In this document: positions 1 through 8,290 of the stretch, in pieces
Layout: each line of letters opens with the position of its first letter
Position numbering within the stretch: position 1 is the stretch's first letter
Assembly (NCBI RefSeq): GCF_003050925.1
Contig: NZ_QAOV01000001.1
Coordinates: 434,001-498,000 of the forward strand
Length of the DNA: 64,000 nucleotides
DNA from: Pseudomonas sp. GV085
GTDB lineage: Bacteria > Pseudomonadota > Gammaproteobacteria > Pseudomonadales > Pseudomonadaceae
Reading direction: 5' to 3'
Translations under genes and position numbers: made by a program
The notes under the pieces: model-generated
Database searches by the model: none
What the model saw: only the letters and a program-made list of their open reading frames with translations
Told to the model about the DNA's origin: nothing

Positions 1-50
1 ATAACGAGTTCGTCGGTGCCGCTGCCGTCGAGCAGTTGCACGCGCTGTAA
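1..50 (+). CDS. C-terminal end of a gene cut by the window edge
   Basis: An open frame runs from the window edge to a TAA at 48-50 and would end ...VEQLHAL. The next gene follows 66 bases later on the same strand. Only about 15 residues are visible, too few to identify a family, and the assignment as coding rests only on frame and codon choice. Confidence 0.35.
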   Translation, partial: NEFVGAAAVEQLHAL

Positions 51-116
51 TTGGGCGAATCGGGTTTGGCTTCTATACTCCCAGCCGAACCCATTTTATG
101 TGTCAGGAGTCGAGTC

Positions 117-602
117 ATGGATGAGTTAGCACGCGTCGAACTGACGCAACCGCGCTTCGAACACGGGCACTTCCTGCTGATTGCAGGGCTTGGTGGAACA
201 TTTACCCAACAAACCATTCAAGGCATTACCGAACTCTGGGAGAAACTCAATCCGCATTTGGGCGAGATTCCGGGCCAAAAAGACGAAGTCACTTACGGCG
301 TCTGCTGCAATTTCGACGGCAAGGGCGGCTTCGATTACATCGCTGGCGTCGAGATCAGCAAACTCGACGATTTGCCGGACACGTATCGTTGGGTAGAGAT
401 TCAGCCCCAGCAGTACGTCGTGTTCGAACATCAAGGACCGCTGGCCACATTGCCGCAAACCTTCCAATACATCCATGGCACGTGGTTGCCACAGTCCGGG
501 CATGAGTTGCTGGCTGCCCCGGAATTCGAACGCTACAGCGAAGACTTCAACCCCAAGCTCAACACCGGCAAACTGGAAATCTGGCTGCCGATCAAGGCGT
601 GA
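117..602 (+). CDS. GyrI-like / AraC-type effector-binding domain protein
   Basis: The 161-residue product consists of a single GyrI-like small-molecule-binding domain (SHS2 fold), the module also found at the C-terminus of AraC/MerR activators. The C-terminal pattern with YVVFEHQG, a FQYIHGTWLP segment and a final LEIWLPIK strand is typical of the family. No DNA-binding domain is attached, so it is a stand-alone binding protein or hydrolase-like protein rather than a regulator by itself. The ATG at 117 is preferred over the upstream in-frame ATG at 51 because CAGGAG lies about 10 bases before it and homology begins there. The ligand cannot be deduced. Confidence 0.8.
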   Translation: MDELARVELTQPRFEHGHFLLIAGLGGTFTQQTIQGITELWEKLNPHLGEIPGQKDEVTYGVCCNFDGKGGFDYIAGVEISKLDDLPDTYRWVEIQPQQYVVFEHQGPLATLPQTFQYIHGTWLPQSGHELLAAPEFERYSEDFNPKLNTGKLEIWLPIKA

Positions 603-700
603 CACCTGCAGCGAGAGGCGGATCCGCCGATTCGTCTCTCGATGTCCCACGGCGGCTGATTTATCATCCCCTGCCTTTCCCACGCTGATTCCGAGCTGCC

Positions 701-1189
701 ATGAACACCGTCATTCGCAACGTCACCCCCGCCGATCTGGATCGCTGCTTTGCCATCGAAACCCTTGCGTATGAAGGTGACGAAGCCGCGACCCGCGAGA
801 AGATCGCCACCCGTATCGCCACCTGGCCCGAGGGTTTTATCGTCGCGCAAGTGGACGGGGTAGTCGCCGGTTTCATCAACTCCGGTGCGGCGTTTCAGGT
901 GGAAATGTCGGACGAAGCGTTCAAGGAACTGATCGGCCACGACCCGGCCGGGCCGCACGTGGTGATCATGTCGGTGGTGGTGCACCCGGATTATCAGGGG
1001 CAGGGCCTGGCCAAGCGCCTGATGGGCGAGTTCATCGAGCGCATGCGCGCGATGGGCAAGGCCAGCATCAACCTGATGTGCAAGGAGCGGCATATTCCGT
1101 TGTATGCCGGATTCGGTTTTGCCTACGTCAAGCCGTCGGCCTCGGACCATGGCGGCATGGCGTGGCATGAGATGGTGCTCGAACTCTGA
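701..1189 (+). CDS. GNAT family N-acetyltransferase
   Basis: This 162-residue single-domain protein has the GNAT fold signature: an N-terminal IRNVTPADL strand-helix start, the acetyl-CoA loop VHPDYQGQGLAKRLM (Q-x-x-G-x-A/G type) near residues 102-116, and a late YAGFGF motif. It should transfer an acetyl group from acetyl-CoA to a small amine or a protein N-terminus; the substrate is not evident. It stands alone between the GyrI-like gene and a REP pair. Confidence 0.85.
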   Translation: MNTVIRNVTPADLDRCFAIETLAYEGDEAATREKIATRIATWPEGFIVAQVDGVVAGFINSGAAFQVEMSDEAFKELIGHDPAGPHVVIMSVVVHPDYQGQGLAKRLMGEFIERMRAMGKASINLMCKERHIPLYAGFGFAYVKPSASDHGGMAWHEMVLEL

Positions 1190-1201
1190 TCCGACGAAGA
1201 T

Positions 1202-1293
1202 CCCCTGTAGGAGCGAGCCTGCTCGCGATGGAGTGTCAGTCGACACCACTTATGCTGACACACCTTCGCGAGCAGGCTCGCTCCTACAGGGGG
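1202..1293. repeat. REP pair (BIME), GTAGGAGCGAGC type
   Basis: Two inverted copies of a palindromic unit (left CCTGTAGGAGCGAGCCTGCT, right its complement) enclose about 40 bases. The pair lies between two convergent genes and is one of about a dozen in this window. Confidence 0.9.
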
Positions 1294-1334
1294 CGGTGTT
1301 GTGTCAGTAATGTCTGCAAAAAACTAGCGCGCAG

Positions 1335-1841
1335 TCAGAACACCAACCCCATCCGCCGCTCATAACCGATCCGCCCCTTGTACGCCTCGCCGCTGTCGAC
1401 AAAGCCAAACCTGGCGTACAGGGCGATGGCGGCCTCGTTGTCGGCATCCACCGACAGCTCCAGCCCCCGGATTTCCGGCCAGGCCAGGCGCGCCGCTTCG
1501 GGCAGCGCTTGCAGGCAGGCCTTGCCGTAGCCTTTGCCCTGGGCGCGTTGATCGACTTGCAGGGCATGCAGGGTGGCGCTGTGCTCATCGGCCCAGGCCG
1601 GCAATACCGGTGGGCGCTTGAGCAGCAGGAAGGCCACGGGAATATCTTCGGCCAGCAGGGCAAATCCTTTGACTCCCGGGCCGGGCTTGGACAACAAGGT
1701 GTGCAAGGCACCGTGGATATCACCGGAAAACCTGATTTGCTGCGGATGCACTTCGATGGCCTCGACCTGTTGGCGCTGCTGCGTATTCAGGCTTTCATAA
1801 GGTACGAGTCGGGCTGTCACGGGTGTGTCCTTTTCCAGCAT
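1335..1841 (-). CDS. GNAT family N-acetyltransferase
   Basis: The 168-residue product is a second, unrelated GNAT acetyltransferase. The acetyl-CoA-binding loop reads VDQRAQGKGYGKACLQAL around residues 96-113, and the C-terminal half has ELSVDADNEAAIALYARFGF, the classic motif-B segment. It reads toward the preceding GNAT gene and is separated from it by a REP pair. Substrate unknown. Confidence 0.87.
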   Translation of the reverse strand: MLEKDTPVTARLVPYESLNTQQRQQVEAIEVHPQQIRFSGDIHGALHTLLSKPGPGVKGFALLAEDIPVAFLLLKRPPVLPAWADEHSATLHALQVDQRAQGKGYGKACLQALPEAARLAWPEIRGLELSVDADNEAAIALYARFGFVDSGEAYKGRIGYERRMGLVF

Positions 1842-1896
1842 GAATAGAGCCTCGGATTCTAGCGATTCCGGCCGTATGGATTATTTTTATTTCACT

Positions 1897-1923
1897 TGTC
1901 GATTCGCCGGATCGCCGGACGAC
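1897..1923 (+). promoter_or_regulatory. Candidate ECF42-type sigma factor promoter
   Basis: TGTCGA at 1897-1902 is followed after exactly 17 bases by CGAC at 1920-1923. This matches the -35 TGTCGA and -10 CGA(T/C) pattern reported for ECF42 sigma factors in Streptomyces. It lies 38 bases before the first gene of an operon that ends with an ECF42-like sigma gene, suggesting autoregulation. Confidence 0.65.
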
Positions 1924-1961
1924 TAAGGGTGTCTTCACTATAAAAACCACGGAGAACCACC

Positions 1962-2387
1962 ATGAACTCGCAAACCCAGATTCATAACCTCATCGAGAAC
2001 TATCGTCAGGCGGTCATGGCCAAGGACATTGAAAAAGTCATGGCCCTTTATGCCGATGACATCGTCTCCTTCGACGCGGTCAAGGCCCTGCAATTCAAAG
2101 GCAAGCCGGCGTATCGCGCGCATTGGCAGGCCTGCATGGAAATGTGCCCCGGCCCGCACATCTTCGAATTCGACGAAATCACCATCGAGCCGTCCCAGGA
2201 AATTGCGTTCGCTCACTGGCTCGCCCACTGCGGCGGCACCAATGAAAAAGGTGAAACCCAGTCCTGCTGGATGCGCGTCACCGCCTGCTATCGGCAAGAA
2301 GCCGGGCTGTGGCAGATCGTCCACGAACATTGGTCGGCACCGTTCGACATGACCAGCGGCGCGACGCTGTTCGATCTCAAACCCTGA
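1962..2387 (+). CDS. SnoaL-like / nuclear transport factor 2-fold protein
   Basis: The 141-residue protein has the length and pattern of the SnoaL/DUF4440 (NTF2-like) fold: an N-terminal helix IHNLIENYRQAVMAKDIEKVMALYADD, a central FEFDEITIEPSQEIAFAHWLAHCGG, and a C-terminal WQIVHEHWSAPF strand. Members act as small isomerases, hydrolases or binding proteins. It is the first gene after a candidate ECF42 promoter and precedes a YCII/DGPF gene and the sigma factor. Such small enzymes are a usual part of ECF42 clusters, where their substrates are not known. Confidence 0.8.
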   Translation: MNSQTQIHNLIENYRQAVMAKDIEKVMALYADDIVSFDAVKALQFKGKPAYRAHWQACMEMCPGPHIFEFDEITIEPSQEIAFAHWLAHCGGTNEKGETQSCWMRVTACYRQEAGLWQIVHEHWSAPFDMTSGATLFDLKP

Positions 2388-2453
2388 TCGTCGGGAAGCC
2401 GAGCCAGAATGCCAATCAGCGACCATAGTTGATCGTTCGATAAGGAGAGCGTG

Positions 2454-2798
2454 ATGAAGTATCTATGCCTGGTCTACAGCGATGAGCAGTTGCTGCATTC
2501 GCTACCGGAAAGCCCGAAGGACGAAGAGTGCATGGCCTATGCCGAGTCGATCCAGGGCAGTGGCCGGATGGTCGCCGCCGAGGCCCTGGAATCGGTGCAG
2601 ACTGCCACCACGGTACGCATGCGCAACGGCAAGATGTCGATCACCGACGGCCCGTTCGCCGAAACCAAGGAGCAATTGGCCGGCTTCTACCTGATCGACG
2701 CCAGGGACCTCAACGAGGCCATTCAGGTCGCGGGCAACATTCCGGCGGCCCGGGTCGGCAGTGTCGAAGTGCGCCCCGTTCGACAGTTGAATCCTTAA
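2454..2798 (+). CDS. YCII-related (DGPF) family protein
   Basis: The 114-residue protein contains the signature TDGPFAETKEQLAGFYLIDA around residues 61-80 of the YCII/DGPF family. DGPF genes are the hallmark neighbours and targets of ECF42 sigma factors. AAGGAG lies 6 bases before the ATG at 2454; a GTG immediately upstream (2451) is the alternative start. The stop is one base before the sigma gene start, so the two are translationally coupled. Biochemical role unknown. Confidence 0.88.
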   Translation: MKYLCLVYSDEQLLHSLPESPKDEECMAYAESIQGSGRMVAAEALESVQTATTVRMRNGKMSITDGPFAETKEQLAGFYLIDARDLNEAIQVAGNIPAARVGSVEVRPVRQLNP

Positions 2799-2799
2799 G

Positions 2800-4035
2800 A
2801 TGCCGGGGCTGCCGGTTCAGGCGCAGGTCGAGCGGGTCTATCGCGAAGAGTCGCGGCGGATCCTCGCGACCCTGATTCGCTTGCTGGGGGATTTCGACCT
2901 CGCCGAAGAGGCCTTGCACGAGGCGTTTTTCGTCGCGGTCGAACGCTGGCAGCGTGACGGCGTGCCGCACAATCCACGGGCCTGGCTGGTGTCCACCGGG
3001 CGTTTCAAGGCCATCGATGCCTTGCGTCGGCGCGCGCGTTTTGCCGCGTCGCAGCCCTTGCTGATCGCGCAACTGGAGGAGCTGGAACAGGCCGACTGGA
3101 GTGATGAAGACGTGGAAGACGATCGCCTGCGGCTGATCTTCACCTGCTGCCACCCGGCCCTGGCGGCGGACGCGCAAGTGCCGCTGACGCTGCGGGAGGT
3201 CTGCGACCTGACCACGGAAGAAATCGCCCGGGCCTTTCTCTCTGCCCCGGCCACCATCGCCCAGCGCATCGTGCGCGCCAAGGCGAAGATCCGTGATGCG
3301 AAAATCCCTTATCAAGTGCCGACGCGGGCTGAGTTGCCTGAGCGTCTGGACAGCGTATTACGGGTGATTTATCTAGTGTTCAACGAAGGTTATTCGGCGT
3401 CCATCGGAGCCGAACTGATCCGCGAGGATTTGACCCGCGAAGCGATCCGTCTCGGCCGGTTGCTGGTGGAACTGCTGCCTGAGCCGGAGGTAATGGGCTT
3501 GCTGGCGCTGATGCTGTTGCACGAGTCGCGACGCCCGGCCAGGACCTCGGCGAGCGGCGAGCTGATTGTGCTGGACGAGCAGGACCGTTCGCTATGGGAC
3601 GCCGGGTTGATCACTGAAGGCTGCACGCTGGTCGAGCAAGCGCTGACCATGGGACGATTCGGACCCTATTGCCTGCAAGCGGCCATCGCGGCGGTGCACG
3701 CCGAAGCCCCGACGGCGGGGGAAACCGATTGGCCACAGATTGTCGGTCTGTATGACGTGCTGCTGCGGGCGGTGCCGTCGCCGGTGATCGAGTTGAATCG
3801 GGCGGCGGCGATTTCGAAACGGGATGGACCGCTGGCGGGGCTGACGCTGGTTGACGCCATTCTGGAGCGGGGAGAGCTGCTCGACTACCACCTGGCGCAT
3901 TCGGCGCGGGCAGAATTCTGCCGGCAACTGGGTCGCAAGCAAGAGGCGCGGGCGGCGTGGGAACGGGCGCTGGCGTTGACTCGGCAAGAGCCGGAGCGGC
4001 GGTTTATCGAAGAGCGGCTCAGGGCGTTGGATTGA
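2800..4035 (+). CDS. ECF sigma factor with C-terminal TPR-like extension (ECF42 group)
   Basis: The 411-residue product begins with sigma-70 region 2 (about residues 10-80, including LGDFDLAEEALHEAFFVAV and NPRAWLVSTGRFKAIDALRR) and region 4 (about 130-175, LTLREVCDLTTEEIARAF). A roughly 220-residue C-terminal extension (DUF6596 plus TPR-like repeats) follows. This architecture, with no adjacent anti-sigma factor and a DGPF gene directly upstream, defines the ECF42 group. The C-terminal extension is thought to control activity in place of an anti-sigma. The candidate promoter at 1897-1923 would make the operon self-activating. Confidence 0.9.
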   Translation: MPGLPVQAQVERVYREESRRILATLIRLLGDFDLAEEALHEAFFVAVERWQRDGVPHNPRAWLVSTGRFKAIDALRRRARFAASQPLLIAQLEELEQADWSDEDVEDDRLRLIFTCCHPALAADAQVPLTLREVCDLTTEEIARAFLSAPATIAQRIVRAKAKIRDAKIPYQVPTRAELPERLDSVLRVIYLVFNEGYSASIGAELIREDLTREAIRLGRLLVELLPEPEVMGLLALMLLHESRRPARTSASGELIVLDEQDRSLWDAGLITEGCTLVEQALTMGRFGPYCLQAAIAAVHAEAPTAGETDWPQIVGLYDVLLRAVPSPVIELNRAAAISKRDGPLAGLTLVDAILERGELLDYHLAHSARAEFCRQLGRKQEARAAWERALALTRQEPERRFIEERLRALD

Positions 4036-4053
4036 TGCGGCCGTTCTGGCCTC

Positions 4054-4127
4054 ATCGCGAGCAGGCTCGCTCCTACAGGGATTGATGGTGTACTCGATAC
4101 CTGTAGGAGCGAGCCTGCTCGCGATAA
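4054..4127. repeat. REP pair, inverted orientation (tail-to-tail)
   Basis: The left unit is TCGCGAGCAGGCTCGCTCCT and the right unit its complement, with only about 20 bases between. The order of the two arms is the reverse of most other pairs here. It lies between convergent sigma and lysR genes. Confidence 0.88.
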
Positions 4128-4141
4128 GGGCCGAAGGACCT

Positions 4142-4996
4142 TCACTCCAGCATCTTGCCCAGCAACCAGCTCCCCGCCGGCCCCGGCGGATTGAGCCGCG
4201 ACCACAACGCATCCACCGACACCGTTTTCGGCCACCCGCGCACCACCAGTTCCTGCAAGGTGCCAGGCCCGAAGCGCTCGACCAGCCAGCGGGGCAACGG
4301 TGCCCAGCCGAATCCGCCCTGGGCCATTTCCAGCAGCATCAGATAACTCGGCGCCGACCAGACACGGCCCTTCGCCCGACTTTCATAGGGATTGATGATG
4401 GTGGCCAGGCGCAGCTCGCGGTGTTGCTGCAGTACGTCCCGGTCGACGTGCTCCAGCATCGCCAACGGGTGTGCCGGGGACACGAACAAGGCGATTTCCG
4501 TGCGCTCGTCCACCGTCGAGCTGACCAGGTCCGACGGGTAGCTGTCCTGCATTTCGGCAAAGGCAATCTGCGCCCGGCCGCTTTGCACCAGGGACACCAG
4601 GTCATCGCATTCGGCGATCAGGCATTCGAGCTCCAGGTCCGGGTAGCGCTGCTCGAAGGCACTGAGGGCGGCTTCGAAGCGGTCCGACTGATAGGTATCG
4701 GACAGCGCCACCGTCAACTTCGCTTCCACGCCTTGGGACAGTTGGCTGGCGGCCATTTCCAGACGACTGGTGGCGGCCAGGATGTCTTCGGCCCGTTGCA
4801 GCATGACGTGCCCGGCCGGGGTCAGCCCGGGCTTACGGCTGCTGCGGTCGAACAGCGTCAGGTTCAGGTCGATTTCCAGGCTGGCCACTGCGGCGCTGAT
4901 GGTCGACTGACTGCGGCCCAGCTTGCGCGCCGCGGCAGAAAATGAGCCCTGGGTCGCCGCTTCGACAAACGCCAGCAACACTTCGTGAGACGCCAT
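4142..4996 (-). CDS. LysR family transcriptional regulator
   Basis: The 284-residue protein has an N-terminal winged helix-turn-helix (FVEAATQGSFSAAARKLGRSQSTISAAVASLE, residues 10-42) and a LysR substrate-binding domain from about residue 90. It is divergent from the PACE-type efflux gene, with 90 bases between the starts, the usual arrangement in which a LysR protein controls its neighbour (as AceR does for AceI in Acinetobacter). The ligand is unknown. Confidence 0.9.
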   Translation of the reverse strand: MASHEVLLAFVEAATQGSFSAAARKLGRSQSTISAAVASLEIDLNLTLFDRSSRKPGLTPAGHVMLQRAEDILAATSRLEMAASQLSQGVEAKLTVALSDTYQSDRFEAALSAFEQRYPDLELECLIAECDDLVSLVQSGRAQIAFAEMQDSYPSDLVSSTVDERTEIALFVSPAHPLAMLEHVDRDVLQQHRELRLATIINPYESRAKGRVWSAPSYLMLLEMAQGGFGWAPLPRWLVERFGPGTLQELVVRGWPKTVSVDALWSRLNPPGPAGSWLLGKMLE

Positions 4997-5086
4997 GAAC
5001 TATCGCCTTGGTCGATGGTTATTGGTTATGAAGTATCGGTGTGATGACAGATCATGGCAACCACAGTCACTCAAGGGAATTCGGCC

Positions 5087-5527
5087 ATGAGCGCCAACAA
5101 GTCCATTACTGAACGTATTTTTCAAGCCATCGGTTTCGAACTGCTGGCCATCCTGATCTGTACCCCGTTGTTGGCCTGGATCATGAACAAACCGATGCTG
5201 GAAATGGGCATGGTCACCGTCCTCATCGCCGCACTGGCCCTGGCCTGGAACGTGGTCTTCAACGGTATGTTCGACCGGGTGCTCAAGCGCCTGGCCATCG
5301 CACACAACGCCTGGGTCCGCGTGGTGCATGCGCTGTTGTTCGAAGGCGGTCTGGTCGCCCTCGGCGTGCCGCTGATCGCCTGGTGGCTGAATGTCAGCCT
5401 GTGGCAGGCGTTCCTGCTGGATATCGGTGTGTTGCTGTTCTTCCTGCCGTACACCTACGTTTACCACTGGGTGTATGACGTGCTGCGCGAGCGGTTAGTA
5501 GTGCGTGCGAGCATCACTCACTCATAA
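5087..5527 (+). CDS. PACE family multidrug efflux transporter
   Basis: The 146-residue inner-membrane protein has four predicted transmembrane helices arranged as two tandem bacterial-transmembrane-pair domains. The first begins RIFQAIGFELLAILICTP, carrying the membrane-embedded glutamate important in AceI; the second begins RVVHALLFEGGLVALGVP. PACE proteins export chlorhexidine and related biocides using the proton gradient; their natural substrates are probably polyamines. The start at 5087 is preferred because AAGGGA lies 9 bases upstream. The divergent LysR gene is the likely regulator. Confidence 0.88.
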   Translation: MSANKSITERIFQAIGFELLAILICTPLLAWIMNKPMLEMGMVTVLIAALALAWNVVFNGMFDRVLKRLAIAHNAWVRVVHALLFEGGLVALGVPLIAWWLNVSLWQAFLLDIGVLLFFLPYTYVYHWVYDVLRERLVVRASITHS

Positions 5528-5551
5528 CCGTAATGCATGGTCCGCAATGAG

Positions 5552-5644
5552 GCCTGTAGGAGCTGGCTTGCCAGCGAAGGCGGACAATCCAGCGACATCA
5601 TTGTTGGATGTGCCGACCCCTTCGCTGGCAAGCCAGCTCCTACG
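5552..5644. repeat. REP pair, GTAGGAGCTGGCTTGCCAGCG type
   Basis: Two inverted units of a different REP subtype (CTGGCTTGCCAGCG core instead of CGAGCCTGCTCGCG) flank about 45 bases. It lies between convergent PACE and SDR genes. Confidence 0.88.
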
Positions 5645-5646
5645 GT

Positions 5647-6405
5647 TTACAAAAACATCCCCCCCGACGCCTCGATACGCTGGCCATTGATCCACTGGCT
5701 GCCCGGCGCCAGCAGCAGCGCAATCGCGGCGCCGATGTCATCCGGCAAACCGGCGCGACCCAGAGCGGTGTTGTTCGCCACCAGCGTGTTCAACTCAGGG
5801 TTGTCGCGCACGGCGCCACCGCTGAAATCGGTTTCTATCGCACCCGGTGCCAGGATGTTCACCGCGATGTTGCGTGCGCCGAGTTCCTTGGCCTGGTAGC
5901 GGGTCAGCACTTCCATCGCACCCTTCATCGCCGCGTAGGCGCTGTGACCCGGCAGGCTGAAGCGGGCCAGGCCACTGGAAATGTTGACGATGCGCCCGCC
6001 GTCATTGAGCAATGGCAACAGCGTCTGCGTCAGGAAAAACGGTCCCTTGAAGTGAATGTTTACCAGTAGGTCGAACTGCTCGACTGTGGTGTCGACGAAG
6101 TTGGCGTGCAGGCCGATCCCGGCGTTGTTCACCAGAAAGTCGAAGCGCTCGCGGCCGAAGTGGCTCTGCAAGACCTTCGCCACTTCGCTGCCAAAGGCGC
6201 TGAAATGCTCGCTGCGGGCAACGTCCAATTGCAGCATCACGGCGCGACCGCCCCGGCTTTCAATCTCGGCCACCAGGGCCTGCGCCTCATCGGCGCGGCT
6301 GTTGTAGGTGCCGATGATGTCGATGCCTTGGGCGACCAGGTGCAGGGCTGCGTTTTTGCCGAGGCCGCGACTGGCGCCGGTGATCAGTGCGATTTTACGG
6401 TTCAT
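5647..6405 (-). CDS. Short-chain dehydrogenase/reductase
   Basis: The 252-residue Rossmann-fold protein has the cofactor loop GASRGLGKNAAL near residues 10-21, NNAGIG near 92, the catalytic Tyr-Lys pair in YAAMKG around residues 156-161, and a C-terminal NGQRIEASGGMFL. This is the classical SDR arrangement using NAD(P)(H). The substrate is unknown. It is divergent from a LysR gene 110 bases away, which probably controls it. Confidence 0.9.
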   Translation of the reverse strand: MNRKIALITGASRGLGKNAALHLVAQGIDIIGTYNSRADEAQALVAEIESRGGRAVMLQLDVARSEHFSAFGSEVAKVLQSHFGRERFDFLVNNAGIGLHANFVDTTVEQFDLLVNIHFKGPFFLTQTLLPLLNDGGRIVNISSGLARFSLPGHSAYAAMKGAMEVLTRYQAKELGARNIAVNILAPGAIETDFSGGAVRDNPELNTLVANNTALGRAGLPDDIGAAIALLLAPGSQWINGQRIEASGGMFL

Positions 6406-6515
6406 GGGACTTCCTCAAGTGCAGTGGACGGTTGATGCGAGGAAGTTTATTTATCCGTAAAGGAGTGATAAACAGAGTGAAACCGGAATCACTGGTCGGA
6501 TTATCCGAACAATAA

Positions 6516-7424
6516 ATGAGCAGGCCGATGAACAAACTGGAACTGTTGCGCACCTTTGTCCGAGTCAGCGAGATGTCGAGTTTCACCCTGGCCGGAGAAA
6601 GCCTGGGCCTGCCTCGCTCAACGGTGTCCGAGCATGTGCAGGCCCTGGAGGCATTGCTCGGCACCCGTCTGTTGCAACGCACCACGCGCAAGGTTCAGGC
6701 GACCCAGGATGGCCTGGTGTTGTATGAGCGCAGCAAGGACCTGCTGTCGCACATGGACGAGATCGAGGGTTTGTTTCGCCAGGACGAGGCGTCGCTGGTC
6801 GGGCGGATTCGCATCGATCTGCCGAACATTCTCGCCCGCCGCGTGGTATTGCCGCGCCTGCCGGCGTTCATGGCGCAGCACCCGCTGCTTGAACTGGAAA
6901 TCAGCAGCACCGACCGCCGGGTCGATCTGCTCGCCGAAGGCTTCGATTGCGTGCTGCGCATCGGCGCCCAACCGGATCAATCGGTGGTGGCGCGACACCT
7001 GTGTGACTTCACCATGGTCAACTGCGCCAGCCCTGCGTATTTGCAGCGCTATGGCGTGCCGGAGCGACTGGCGGATCTGGCGCAGCATCGGCTGGTGCAC
7101 TACGTCGGCGTACTGGGTGGGCGTTCGGAAGGGTTCGTGTACGTCGACAAGGGGCAGGTGCAGCGACTGCCGATGGCCGGCAGTGTCACGGTCAACAGCA
7201 CCGATGCCTACGAGGCAGCATGCCTGGGTGGTTTCGGCCTGATTCAGGCGCCGAGGATGGGCATGCAGCAATACCTGCAAAGCGGTGAGTTGGTCGAGGT
7301 GTTGCCGCAGCTCAGCGCGCCGTCCATGGAGGTGTCGCTGTTGTATGCCCGGCAGCGGCATTTGCCGTTGCGGGTGAGGGCGTTCATGGATTGGTTGGGG
7401 GAGGTGATCCGCTCAGAAGTCTGA
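6516..7424 (+). CDS. LysR family transcriptional regulator
   Basis: The 302-residue product has an N-terminal winged HTH (FVRVSEMSSFTLAGESLGLPRSTVSEHVQALE) and a C-terminal co-inducer domain. The form with ARRVVLPRLPAFMAQHPLLELEIS is that of the CrgA/AaeR-like subgroup often paired with oxidoreductases. It is divergent from the SDR gene. An alternative start is ATG 6528; neither has a strong ribosome-binding site. Confidence 0.9.
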   Translation: MSRPMNKLELLRTFVRVSEMSSFTLAGESLGLPRSTVSEHVQALEALLGTRLLQRTTRKVQATQDGLVLYERSKDLLSHMDEIEGLFRQDEASLVGRIRIDLPNILARRVVLPRLPAFMAQHPLLELEISSTDRRVDLLAEGFDCVLRIGAQPDQSVVARHLCDFTMVNCASPAYLQRYGVPERLADLAQHRLVHYVGVLGGRSEGFVYVDKGQVQRLPMAGSVTVNSTDAYEAACLGGFGLIQAPRMGMQQYLQSGELVEVLPQLSAPSMEVSLLYARQRHLPLRVRAFMDWLGEVIRSEV

Positions 7425-7449
7425 AACCGGCCCCAACAGGAGACTGGCC

Positions 7450-7540
7450 CCTGTGGGAGCGAGCTTGCTCGCGATGAGGCCATAACATTCAACATCACTG
7501 TTGACTGAACCACCGCTATCGCGAGCTCGCTCCCACAGGT
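7450..7540. repeat. REP pair
   Basis: Inverted units CCTGTGGGAGCGAGCTTGCT and GCGAGCTCGCTCCCACAGG surround about 45 bases between convergent genes. The right unit has lost two bases of the stem. Confidence 0.85.
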
Positions 7541-7567
7541 TTTTGCACCAGTTTCCAGGTCTTCGGA

Positions 7568-8290
7568 TCAGACGTGGAAGTAACCCACGCACGAATCGAA
7601 CGGCAGGCGTTTGAGTTCGATCTTGTTCAGGTCGAGCACTTCACGCAGGGCCTTGGTTTCGCCCGGGAAGTTGCGGTAGGCGACTTCGTCGAGCACCACG
7701 ATCGCGCCTTTGGGCATGTACGGCAGGAAGGTTTCCAGCGCGACTTTGGTCGACTCGTACAGGTCGGTGTCGAGGATCAGCATGGCCACGACCAGGTCCG
7801 GGCGGGTCTTGACCCACTCCGGCACGGTCTGGACGATGTCGCCCTTGACCAGCTCGCAGCGCGGAATCCGGTTGACCGGGCGCAACAGGTCGTTGGCGTC
7901 GATCATGTCCTGGATCAACGATTGGTCGGTGTCGGCGAACATGGTCTCGTTGACGTCGGCCGGGTCTTCTTTCTTGTCGATGCTCTGGAAGCCTTCGAAG
8001 GTGTCGAAACCCACGATCGAGCGGTTGATCGCGTACGGCTCGAGAATCATCGACAAGTGCATGTAGAGCATCAGCGAGTTGCCCTTGTACACGCCGCACT
8101 CAATGATCGCGCCCGGTACTTCGGCGACCTTCTTGAACAGCTCCATACGCGACAATGCAGCCGTCACGCCGATACGGTTGGCGAAGACGAACGGCGCGTC
8201 GGCCACATATTCGGCATCGACCCGTTTCAGGACATTGGTACGGGTTTCGTTGTACTGGGCCTCGGCGGGCGTGATGCGACGCTTGGTCAT
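7568..8290 (-). CDS. TylF/MycF-like O-methyltransferase
   Basis: The 240-residue product belongs to the macrocin-O-methyltransferase (TylF) family: SAM-binding motif GAIIECGVYKGNSLMLY near residues 60-76, acidic GFDTFEGF around 98-105, metal/catalytic LILDTDLYESTKVALE near 171-186 and a VVLDEVAYRNFPGE segment near 198-211. Members methylate sugar hydroxyls, usually in polysaccharides or glycosylated metabolites. Its ATG overlaps the stop of the oxygenase gene by four bases, so the two are translationally coupled and probably act on the same molecule. Confidence 0.85.
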   Translation of the reverse strand: MTKRRITPAEAQYNETRTNVLKRVDAEYVADAPFVFANRIGVTAALSRMELFKKVAEVPGAIIECGVYKGNSLMLYMHLSMILEPYAINRSIVGFDTFEGFQSIDKKEDPADVNETMFADTDQSLIQDMIDANDLLRPVNRIPRCELVKGDIVQTVPEWVKTRPDLVVAMLILDTDLYESTKVALETFLPYMPKGAIVVLDEVAYRNFPGETKALREVLDLNKIELKRLPFDSCVGYFHV

